From positions 1 to 5,615 of the forward strand of contig JAGNRX010000085.1 in assembly GCA_017988355.1 (NCBI GenBank): 5,615 nt of DNA, in the 5' to 3' direction. Made by a program: the position numbers and the translations under genes. The first letter of the stretch is position 1. Every line of letters begins with the position of its first letter. Source of the DNA: Bacteroidales bacterium (GTDB lineage: Bacteria; Bacteroidota; Bacteroidia; Bacteroidales; P3). This document shows positions 1-5,615 of the stretch, in pieces. Below the pieces are notes generated by a model. The model saw nothing but the letters and a program-made list of their open reading frames with translations. It was not told the DNA's origin and ran no database searches.

Positions 1-2368
1 CATAACCACCGTAGCCACCATAACCATAACGACTACCTGAATTAGAAATATCATTAAAGATGAAATTGAACTTAACCTTATCCCTATTCTCAAAATCGCC
101 TATTGTTGATGCAAAGATGTTTTTATTGGTTTGACCAGCACGAACAACTATAATATTGATATCAGATTCTTTCGTTAGAGCAACAGCATCGGTAATAAGT
201 GAGATTGGAGGAGTGTCGAAGATTATTGCATCATATCTCTTTCTTAACTCTCTAATAAGTTCTGCATTTTCTTCTGAGTCAATTAATTCAGATGGGTTAG
301 GAGGAATTGGACCAGAGGCAATAATATCTAAATTATTGAATTCAGTATGTTGGATTACCTCATCAAGACTGTGTTTTCCTATTAGATAGGTTGAAAGTCC
401 TGCGTTATTCTTTAGGTTAAAGAATTGGTGAAGTTTAGGTTTACGTAAATCGTATCCAATAATAATAGTTTTATGTCCTGATAAAGAAATAACCGATGCA
501 AGGTTCATTGAAATAAAACTCTTTCCATCACTTGGCATTGCAGATGAGACCAAGATAACTTGATTTTTCCCCTTACCTACAATATATTTTATATTTGTCC
601 TTATTGATCTAAAGCTTTCAGTAATTTGAGACTTAGGCTTAGCAAACACAACTAACTTACTCTCGTTTTCAGGAATGGTTGGGATATAGCCAATTATTGG
701 AGACTTAGATACTTTTTCAATATCAGCCTTAGATTCAATTAGATTATTCATTTGGAAACGAATAAAGATATATAGGGCTGGTGCAAGAAGTCCAAGCAGG
801 ATTGCTATCATAAGGTTTAGGGCAGTCTTTGGATAAACTTTTAGTGCAACTCTTGCCTCGTCCACAATCTTATGATCTGGTAGAGCAGAGTTTCTTGCTA
901 TTTCAGCCTCAGCTCTTTTTTGGTAGAGGAAGGTATAAATCTCGTCATTAAACTTAAACTGTCTTTCAATATTGATTAAGTTTCTCTGAGTTGAAGGTAG
1001 TTTATTTAGTTCTGTGTTGAAGATATTTAATTGACGAGTTGTCTCATTGCTTGCAAGCGTAGAAACCTTTTTTAAACTTCTAATATTCTCTTCAATTTGA
1101 CTTTTCAAACTGTTTATTTCTGCATTTATCTTTTGGTATTGAACATTCTTTGGAGTAGTTGTTAGAGCCATAGATTTTTTCAAAGTTAATCTTGTGGCTA
1201 ATTCCTTAACTAAATTATTTAGTAGAGGGTCTTCAATTCCCATAACCGCAGGAGCAACAACTCCATCATCCATATCTGCTGCACTTATATACTTTGCAAG
1301 GTAATCATAGTACTGAGTTTTTGCATACTCTTCAGCACGCTTTGTTTCTAATTCATTTGCTTTGTCGAATAAGAACTTTGCATCACCGCCTAAGTCAATT
1401 GAATTGTTTTTTATTTGGAACTCTTCTCGCTTGATTTCAGCATTTGCAAGGGAGTCTGCAATATTACTAATTTGAGCATCAACGAACTTAATGGTGCTTG
1501 TGTTCATATAGTTTTTCTCCTCGAAAGTAAGGTCTATATAAATCTTACAAAGCATATTAATATAGTCAATAGCCTTCTTTTGATTTGGATACTTAAATGC
1601 AATATTGATGATAGTTGACTCTTTATTTATTAGATCAATTTGTGTGGAATGAAAATCCTTTGCAATTAGGTCAAGGTCGTTGATAGTAAAATAATAATCA
1701 GAATTACTTATATTAGAATTAAATTCAACCTCATCTCTCATCATTATTCTAAACTTCATACCATCAGCCTCATACCACTGACCAAATCCAAGAGTTTTCT
1801 CTTTTGCTGAAAAGCTTATTTTATCCTCTAATAGTCTGTCTTGACCATAGTCATATTGACGACAGTTTTCCTTTGAATCATAAGAAAGTTTATACTTATC
1901 TTTTGAGAGTATTTCCACTTTAATTGGATTATCAACTGTTTGAAGTTTAAATAAATCTAACTCAACCACAAAAGGAGCATCTTTATATATCTCTATTTTT
2001 TGAAAATTCGTTTTTTGGTAGTAGTTAACATATAAATCTAATGCTTTGATGGCTCTCTTAGTCATCGTATAAGATTGAATCTGACCTATCTCATTTTGAA
2101 AATTAGATTTATTATTACCAAAATTATCAGAAAGCATTGAAAGCTGAGAAAGGGTATTCTCATTATTCTTAATAAGGATTGTTGCCTTTGCTTCATATTG
2201 AGGAGTTGAAAACTTACTTATTGTAAAGAAAATCAAAATCGAAACTACTATACAAATTATAAAGTAATGCCAGTTATTAAGCATTACAAATAATAATTCT
2301 TTTAAGTTAATTGAAGATTCTTCTTCAATATTCTGATTGTTATTATTGTTGTTATTACCTTCAGCCAT
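1..2368 (-). CDS. wzc: Wzc-type polysaccharide chain-length regulator and tyrosine autokinase (C-terminus cut by window edge)
   Basis: This inner-membrane protein controls polymer length and export of capsule or exopolysaccharide by cycles of autophosphorylation. I translated it by hand: 789 complete codons are open from the ATG at 2366-2368 to the left edge. A Wzz-like N-terminal region has a first membrane helix at about residues 35-50. A long coiled-coil-rich periplasmic region (about 288-505) ends in a GNVR-like segment (about 455-508, beginning LPSTQRNL). The second membrane helix is at about 516-536. The cytoplasmic BY-kinase domain shows the ExxRxxR oligomerisation motif (E584, R587, R590), Walker A ending GKS (G615-K616-S617), Walker A' GYDLRKP (D640, R642) and Walker B IIFDTPP (D718). 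The visible end is a Gly/Tyr tail with Y781, Y783, Y786 and Y789, the expected autophosphorylation cluster. Seven Asn (residues 5-11) follow the start. Only 6 nt separate it from the wza stop, so the two are probably co-transcribed. The symbol is a family name; only a few residues are probably missing. Confidence 0.95.
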   Translation of the reverse strand, partial: MAEGNNNNNNNQNIEEESSINLKELLFVMLNNWHYFIICIVVSILIFFTISKFSTPQYEAKATILIKNNENTLSQLSMLSDNFGNNKSNFQNEIGQIQSYTMTKRAIKALDLYVNYYQKTNFQKIEIYKDAPFVVELDLFKLQTVDNPIKVEILSKDKYKLSYDSKENCRQYDYGQDRLLEDKISFSAKEKTLGFGQWYEADGMKFRIMMRDEVEFNSNISNSDYYFTINDLDLIAKDFHSTQIDLINKESTIINIAFKYPNQKKAIDYINMLCKIYIDLTFEEKNYMNTSTIKFVDAQISNIADSLANAEIKREEFQIKNNSIDLGGDAKFLFDKANELETKRAEEYAKTQYYDYLAKYISAADMDDGVVAPAVMGIEDPLLNNLVKELATRLTLKKSMALTTTPKNVQYQKINAEINSLKSQIEENIRSLKKVSTLASNETTRQLNIFNTELNKLPSTQRNLINIERQFKFNDEIYTFLYQKRAEAEIARNSALPDHKIVDEARVALKVYPKTALNLMIAILLGLLAPALYIFIRFQMNNLIESKADIEKVSKSPIIGYIPTIPENESKLVVFAKPKSQITESFRSIRTNIKYIVGKGKNQVILVSSAMPSDGKSFISMNLASVISLSGHKTIIIGYDLRKPKLHQFFNLKNNAGLSTYLIGKHSLDEVIQHTEFNNLDIIASGPIPPNPSELIDSEENAELIRELRKRYDAIIFDTPPISLITDAVALTKESDINIIVVRAGQTNKNIFASTIGDFENRDKVKFNFIFNDISNSGSRYGYGGYGGY

Positions 2369-2374
2369 AAATTA

Positions 2375-3193
2375 TTATTTTTTTAATGCGAATACTAGGG
2401 TTACAATTGTTGCAATTAGAGAAAGTGAAGATGTTATTGTGCTAAGCGGTTGGCTAAAATAGCTTAAACTCTTAGTTACTTTATTACTTCTAACATAAAC
2501 TATATCTCCTGGTTGAAGGTAGTATGCTGGGTTTTTCAATATATCAGCATCTCTTAAATCAACTATAATTACCTCGTCATAAGAAGATTTCTTCCTAATG
2601 ATTTTAACCTCTTGTCTATTTCCGTAATAACTTAAATCTCCTGCAGCCGCAACAACATCAAAAATACTAACATTGTCTTGGTAGAAGGTATAAGATCCAG
2701 GACGGTTAACATCTCCAAGAATAGAAATCCTAAAACTAACCATCTTACAGATAACAACAGGGTCAACTATCCATTCAGCAACCTTTTTCTCTATCTTATT
2801 TCTTGCCTCTTCAATAGAAAGACCTTTCAAGTTAATCTTTCCCACAACAGGAAGATTAATCTCTCCAAATTTATCTATTACATAACTATTTAAGTAAATG
2901 CCGCTTTCATTTTGAGTTGCGTAAGTTGCATTTTGATCTGAGAAAAGCTTATTACTCTCTGCGTCAACAGAAGATTTGATTGTTATATATAAAACATCTC
3001 TCTGCTCTAAAAGATAGTTTGGAGAATAGTTTTCCTGACCCTCTGGGTAGGTATATTTGTAGTGTGCTATTGTGTCTGATCCTTCTTTTGGTTGAAAATA
3101 CATCAAGTTCTTTTGAGGGGTACAAGAAGAAAGAAACAAGATTATTACGCCAAAGAAAAGCAGTAAATTGTTGCGTTTACTAAAGATTCTCAT
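2375..3193 (-). CDS. wza: Wza-type outer-membrane polysaccharide export lipoprotein (Poly_export/SLBB)
   Basis: This 272-residue protein should form the outer-membrane and periplasmic exit channel for polysaccharide, working with the Wzc homologue encoded just downstream. The N-terminus is a lipoprotein signal: basic MRIFSKRNN, a hydrophobic core, then lipobox LSSC with Cys24 as the predicted lipidated residue. A poly-export domain covers about residues 56-150, with GEINLPVVGKINLKGLS near its middle. A SLBB domain follows at about 154-206 (ILGDVNRPGSYTF, then VVAAAGDL). The segment LQPGDIVYV is typical of the family. The C-terminus is a hydrophobic helix (about 252-270) ending in KK, consistent with a membrane-spanning end. 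An in-frame TTG at 3221-3223 would add 10 residues, but it lies inside the predicted -7 promoter box and would put extra residues before a normal signal peptide, so I chose the ATG at 3193. The symbol is a family name; the substrate polysaccharide cannot be told from this window. Confidence 0.93.
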   Translation of the reverse strand: MRIFSKRNNLLLFFGVIILFLSSCTPQKNLMYFQPKEGSDTIAHYKYTYPEGQENYSPNYLLEQRDVLYITIKSSVDAESNKLFSDQNATYATQNESGIYLNSYVIDKFGEINLPVVGKINLKGLSIEEARNKIEKKVAEWIVDPVVICKMVSFRISILGDVNRPGSYTFYQDNVSIFDVVAAAGDLSYYGNRQEVKIIRKKSSYDEVIIVDLRDADILKNPAYYLQPGDIVYVRSNKVTKSLSYFSQPLSTITSSLSLIATIVTLVFALKK

Positions 3194-3220
3194 AAAGTTT
3201 GTATTGATTATTATTTGGTG

Positions 3221-3251
3221 CAAAAGTAATTATAAATTATTAGACGACAAA
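3221..3251 (-). promoter_or_regulatory. Bacteroidota-type promoter for wza-wzc
   Basis: On the minus strand a TTTG (3248-3251) is followed by a 19-nt spacer and TACTTTTG (3221-3228), a full match to the -7 consensus TAnnTTTG. The spacing is within the usual range for the Bacteroidota primary sigma factor. It sits entirely in the 65-nt gap between the miaB stop and the wza ATG. The -7 box ends 27 nt before that ATG, predicting a short leader. It implies that the export operon can be transcribed separately from sir2-miaB. No transcript data were available, so this rests on sequence match and position. Confidence 0.7.
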
Positions 3252-3258
3252 GATTTTA

Positions 3259-4578
3259 TTAACTTATTCTCTCTCCAATTAAAGTTCCAGATGTGCAATC
3301 ATTAATCCTAACTCTAATATATTGCCCTAATTTCAAATCTTCCTTCTTGAAAATCACAACCTTATTTTGAGACGTACGTCCAAAAAGCTCATCCTTGTTC
3401 TTCTTCGACCTTCCCTCAACAAGAACCTCATATTCCATACCTAAATCTCTCTTATTGCTTAGAAAAGAAAGCTCCCTTTGTTTTACAATTATCTCATCCA
3501 AACGGCGAGACTTTTCTTCCTGAGGAATGTCATCAACAAATTTCTTTTCAGCAATAGTATTTGGTCTTTGAGAATAATTAAACATAAAAGCATAATCATA
3601 ACCAACATAATCCATCATCGAAAGGGTGTCTTTGTGGTCATCAATTGTCTCTCCACAAAAGCCAGTAATTATATCAGTACTTATTGCAGCATCTGGTATA
3701 TATTGCCTTATCATTTCAATCTTTTTGATATAATCTTCCCTTGTGTATTTCCTATTCATCTTTTTAAGCATATTATTACTGCCAGACTGAATTGGAAGAT
3801 GGATATAGTTACAAATATTATCGTATTTAGCTATTATCTTAATCAAATCCTCAGAAATATCCTTAGGGTGAGAGGTTGAAAAACGAACTCTTAGAAGTGG
3901 AGATATTTGAGCCACCATCTCCATTAATTGAGCAAAACTAATATCCTCTCCTTCTTCAAAATGATAAGAATTAACGTTCTGACCAAGAAGAGTAATCTCT
4001 CTATAACCTTTGGTAAATAAATCTTTCGCCTCTTCTAATATTGTTCTATAATCCCTACTCCTTTCCTTGCCCCTTGTGTATGGGACAACGCAGTAGGAAC
4101 AGAAGTTTTCACAGCCCCTCATTATTGAAATAAAAGCACTTATCCCATTTGTATCAATACGGACTGGCACTATTTCAGAGTAGGTCTCTTCTTCAGACAA
4201 AATAACATTAGCAGCCTTAATGCCAGAGTCAACCTCATCCAAGAGATTTGGGATATCGCGGTAAGCATCTGGGCCAACAACAATATCAAGTAGCTTATTC
4301 TCAACAAATAAATCATCTTTCATCCTCTCTGCCATACATCCCAAAACCCCAATCTTAACCCAAGGCTTCTTCCTCTTAATATGTTCAAACTTAGTTATCC
4401 TATTCTTCACCCTCTGCTCTGCATTCTCACGAATAGAACAAGTATTTACAAATATAACATCTGCCTCTAATATTTCATTTGTCAGCTGATAGCCATTTTC
4501 TTGAACAATTGCACCAACAATTTCGCTATCTGATTGGTTCATCTGGCAACCATAAGTTTCTATATAAACCTTCTTCAT
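3259..4578 (-). CDS. miaB: tRNA-2-methylthio-N6-dimethylallyladenosine synthase MiaB
   Basis: MiaB is a cytoplasmic radical-SAM enzyme that converts i6A37 to ms2i6A37 in tRNAs reading UNN codons. The 439-residue product has the full domain order. The N-terminal UPF0004 methylthiotransferase domain opens KKVYIETYGCQMNQSDSE and carries the three cluster cysteines C11, C47 (NTCSIREN) and C81 (VLGCMAER). The radical-SAM core has CxxxCxxC at C156, C160 and C163 (RGCENFCSYC). A C-terminal TRAM domain follows at about 375-439 (FGRTSQNKVVIF and after). NTCSIRENAE and LLGQNVNSY favour MiaB over its relatives MtaB and RimO. An in-frame TTG at 4594-4596 would add six residues and overlap the sirtuin gene; I chose the ATG at 4576-4578 because MKKVYIETYGCQMN is the usual family start. 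It begins 7 nt after the sirtuin stop, with no visible promoter between, so it is probably expressed from the sirtuin promoter. No key residue is missing. Confidence 0.96.
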   Translation of the reverse strand: MKKVYIETYGCQMNQSDSEIVGAIVQENGYQLTNEILEADVIFVNTCSIRENAEQRVKNRITKFEHIKRKKPWVKIGVLGCMAERMKDDLFVENKLLDIVVGPDAYRDIPNLLDEVDSGIKAANVILSEEETYSEIVPVRIDTNGISAFISIMRGCENFCSYCVVPYTRGKERSRDYRTILEEAKDLFTKGYREITLLGQNVNSYHFEEGEDISFAQLMEMVAQISPLLRVRFSTSHPKDISEDLIKIIAKYDNICNYIHLPIQSGSNNMLKKMNRKYTREDYIKKIEMIRQYIPDAAISTDIITGFCGETIDDHKDTLSMMDYVGYDYAFMFNYSQRPNTIAEKKFVDDIPQEEKSRRLDEIIVKQRELSFLSNKRDLGMEYEVLVEGRSKKNKDELFGRTSQNKVVIFKKEDLKLGQYIRVRINDCTSGTLIGERIS

Positions 4579-4585
4579 CTTTATT

Positions 4586-5287
4586 CTATTTTTCAAAAAT
4601 TTGATTCTCTGATATTAATTCATCCACTACCCTTTTCACTCCAATGCTTGCCCTTTCTTGTATAATATTAACCCCTCTTAAATCCCCTTTAATTTCTTTT
4701 GGGTCAATTAAGTATTTCTTTGAAGATTGTGGAGTGTAGTTAATAAGCCCTGCTGCAGGATAAACAGCCAAAGAAGTGCCAATAATAATAAATATATCTG
4801 CATTTTGGCATAATTCAATCGAAGGTTCAATCATCGGAACAGCCTCTCCAAACCAAACAATATGAGGTCTTAGAGACATTCCATAAAGATCTCTGTCGTT
4901 TTCTGTAAGCTCCCAACCCTCTAAGAACCTAATATATTCAGGGTCTCTCACCGATTGAACTTTCTTAATCTCACCATGAAGATGTATAATATTCCTACTA
5001 CCAGCCCTTTCGTGGAAGTCATCAATATTTTGTGTTATAATATTTACATTAAAGTATTGTTCAAGTCTCACTAAGTCCCTATGAGCTTCATTAGGCTCAG
5101 CTTCAATAACCTGCTTCCTTCTTTCATTATAGAAACTACGCACTAAGTCTGGATTTTTCACCCAAGAATCAAAATTCGCAACATCTTCCACCCTATGATT
5201 TTCCCATAAACCATCACTATCTCTAAAAGTATCTATCCCACTCTCCTTACTTATTCCTGCTCCTGTAAGCACTACTATATTTTTCAT
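4586..5287 (-). CDS. cobB: Sir2-family NAD-dependent protein deacylase (CobB-like, class III)
   Basis: Sirtuins remove acyl groups from protein lysines, using NAD+ and releasing nicotinamide and O-acyl-ADP-ribose. The 233-residue length fits compact bacterial members. Visible NAD-binding motifs are GAGIS (9-13), SGIDTFRDSDGLW (16-28), TQNIDDFHERAGS (85-97) and GTSLAVYPAAG (170-180). The catalytic histidine is H104 in HLHGE. Y53 and R56 in FYNERR match the Tyr-xx-Arg pair that in CobB and SIRT5 recognises succinyl and malonyl groups, so desuccinylase or demalonylase activity is plausible by inference. Between HLHGE and RPHIVWFGE, where most sirtuins have four zinc-binding cysteines, there is no cysteine at all; I believe this is common in Bacteroidota homologues. 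The ATG at 5285-5287 gives a normal MKNIVVLTGAGIS start. It is the first gene of a probable two-gene unit with miaB. The symbol is by family resemblance. Confidence 0.93.
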   Translation of the reverse strand: MKNIVVLTGAGISKESGIDTFRDSDGLWENHRVEDVANFDSWVKNPDLVRSFYNERRKQVIEAEPNEAHRDLVRLEQYFNVNIITQNIDDFHERAGSRNIIHLHGEIKKVQSVRDPEYIRFLEGWELTENDRDLYGMSLRPHIVWFGEAVPMIEPSIELCQNADIFIIIGTSLAVYPAAGLINYTPQSSKKYLIDPKEIKGDLRGVNIIQERASIGVKRVVDELISENQIFEK

Positions 5288-5329
5288 AATTATACTAAAA
5301 TTTCTTCTTAATAATACCCTCTTTTAACG

Positions 5330-5360
5330 CAAAAATAAGCTATTAAATGACTGTTCTAAA
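5330..5360 (-). promoter_or_regulatory. Probable Bacteroidota-type promoter for sir2-miaB
   Basis: On the minus strand TATTTTTG (5330-5337) fully matches the -7 consensus TAnnTTTG. A TTTA (5357-5360) lies 19 nt upstream in the -33 position, one base off TTTG. The -7 box ends 42 nt before the sirtuin ATG. The promoter lies between the gene and the repeat element, about 28 bp from the element's left edge. The weak -33 box makes this less certain than the wza promoter. Confidence 0.55.
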
Positions 5361-5388
5361 CCTCTCATTCTCAGCTTCAAACTTTTCT

Positions 5389-5555
5389 TTCTTTGATTCC
5401 ATCTCCTGACATACCCATGTCGCACTTGCTGACATACCCATGTCACGGTTGCTGACATACCCATGTGAGGGATGCTGACATGGGCATGTGAGCGACACTG
5501 ACATACCCATCTCACGAGGTGCGACATGGGTATGTCACGAGATTGAAACAAAGAA
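5389..5555. repeat. 167-bp inverted-repeat element enclosing a minisatellite (MITE-like)
   Basis: The left arm (5389-5425) and the reverse complement of the right arm (5519-5555) agree at 34 of 37 positions; mismatches pair 5396, 5400 and 5406 with 5548, 5544 and 5538. The inner 19 nt (5407-5425 with 5519-5537) match perfectly. The outer parts of the arms (about 5389-5406 and 5538-5555) are not copies of the 23-bp unit, so the symmetry is not just a by-product of the tandem palindromes. The element lies wholly between genes, 3 nt after the stop codon of the partial upstream gene and before the sirtuin promoter. It encodes no credible protein. The layout (terminal inverted repeats, small size, no transposase) suggests a non-autonomous mobile element, but I see no clear target-site duplication. 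There is no T-run after the arm, so it is not a standard intrinsic terminator. Confidence 0.75.
5407..5544. repeat. Six 23-bp tandem repeats, each with a 14-bp palindromic core
   Basis: Six units follow at exactly 23-bp spacing, starting at 5407, 5430, 5453, 5476, 5499 and 5522. Each contains a 14-bp core of the form GACAT-N4-ATGTC (cores start at 5408, 5431, 5454, 5477, 5500 and 5523), followed by about 9 bp that vary. Units 1 and 2 have core GACATACCCATGTC. Unit 3 ends ATGTG, and unit 5 ends ATCTC. Unit 4 is GACATGGGCATGTG, and unit 6 is GACATGGGTATGTC, the exact reverse complement of the unit 1 core. The spacers begin GCACTTGCT, ACGGTTGCT, AGGGATGCT, AGCGACACT and ACGAGGTGC. The array is about half G+C in otherwise AT-rich surroundings. 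Repeat and spacer are too short for CRISPR. Confidence 0.93.
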
Positions 5556-5558
5556 TCA

Positions 5559-5615
5559 TCACTTCAGTTCTTTATCTTTCTTGATTATCTTCCCACTTAA
5601 GAGCTTGTAAATCTC
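5559..5615 (-). CDS. C-terminal end of an unidentified gene (partial)
   Basis: Entering from the right edge on the minus strand, one frame reads EIYKLLSGKIIKKDKELK and ends at a TGA (5559-5561), directly followed by a second TGA (5556-5558). The lysine-rich, hydrophilic end looks like a normal protein C-terminus and the direction matches all neighbours. A second minus-strand frame is also open from the edge (DLQALKWEDNQER, stop at 5572-5574) and cannot be excluded. The third frame stops almost at once. Eighteen residues are too few to name a family. Confidence 0.35.
   Translation of the reverse strand, partial: EIYKLLSGKIIKKDKELK

Noticed and set aside
156..389. Plus-strand open frame within the wzc kinase domain
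   Set aside because: It lies opposite the Walker B region of a clearly coding minus-strand gene and has no family resemblance; it is a shadow frame.
3478..3879. 133-residue plus-strand open frame inside miaB
   Set aside because: It lies opposite conserved radical-SAM coding sequence, gives a low-complexity hydrophobic product, and no promoter is apparent; it is a shadow frame.
4594..4596. TTG as an alternative miaB start
   Set aside because: It would overlap the end of the sirtuin gene and add six residues not expected before the conserved MKKVYIETYGCQMN start; the ATG at 4576-4578 is better.
5400..5545. CRISPR array
   Set aside because: The conserved part is only 14 bp and the variable part about 9 bp, both far below CRISPR repeat and spacer lengths. 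The spacers resemble each other and no cas gene is visible.
5324..5551. A 75-residue minus-strand open frame running through the tandem array
   Set aside because: It is a translation of the repeats themselves. The 23-bp period is not a multiple of three, so each unit is read in a different frame; it also runs over the sirtuin promoter, and the product resembles no protein I know.
5389..5555. Standard rho-independent terminator
   Set aside because: The arms are separated by 93 nt and no T-run follows the stem on the minus strand, so the structure does not fit the usual terminator form.

Overview
The window looks like chromosomal DNA from a low-GC member of the Bacteroidota, probably Bacteroidales. 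The protein families have Bacteroidota-type features, including a Wzc kinase ending in a Gly/Tyr tail and a sirtuin without zinc-binding cysteines. None of the start codons has a clear Shine-Dalgarno sequence. Two upstream regions carry the Bacteroidota sigma-factor signature (-33 TTTG-like, 19-bp spacer, -7 TAnnTTTG). I cannot name a genus.

All real genes are on the minus strand, so transcription runs from right to left. From the right edge: (1) the last codons of an unidentified gene, stop at 5559-5561; (2) a gene-less stretch, 5288-5558, mostly filled by a compact repeat element at 5389-5555; (3) a promoter at about 5330-5360; (4) a Sir2/CobB-type NAD-dependent deacylase, 4586-5287; (5) miaB, the tRNA methylthiotransferase, 3259-4578, starting 7 nt after the sirtuin stop; (6) a second promoter at 3221-3251 in the 65-nt gap after miaB; (7) a Wza-type outer-membrane polysaccharide export lipoprotein, 2375-3193; (8) a Wzc-type chain-length regulator and tyrosine autokinase, 1-2368, cut by the left edge within its C-terminal tyrosine tail.

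The genes form two transcription units. sir2-miaB is a housekeeping pair (protein deacylation and tRNA modification). wza-wzc is the start of a capsule or exopolysaccharide export operon: the Wzc kinase cycles between phosphorylated and unphosphorylated states and works with the outer-membrane Wza channel to control polymer length and export. Glycosyltransferase genes would be expected beyond the left edge.

The most unusual part is the 167-bp element between the unidentified gene and the sirtuin promoter. It has six exact-period 23-bp units, each a 14-bp palindrome (GACAT-N4-ATGTC type) plus a 9-bp variable spacer. The array sits inside a 37-nt imperfect inverted repeat (34 of 37 positions match). 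Two of the six units carry the palindrome loop in the opposite orientation. The architecture resembles minisatellite-containing MITEs such as the 23-bp BrickBuilt elements of Porphyromonas gingivalis (recalled, not checked), but it could also be an operator array or a structured RNA.
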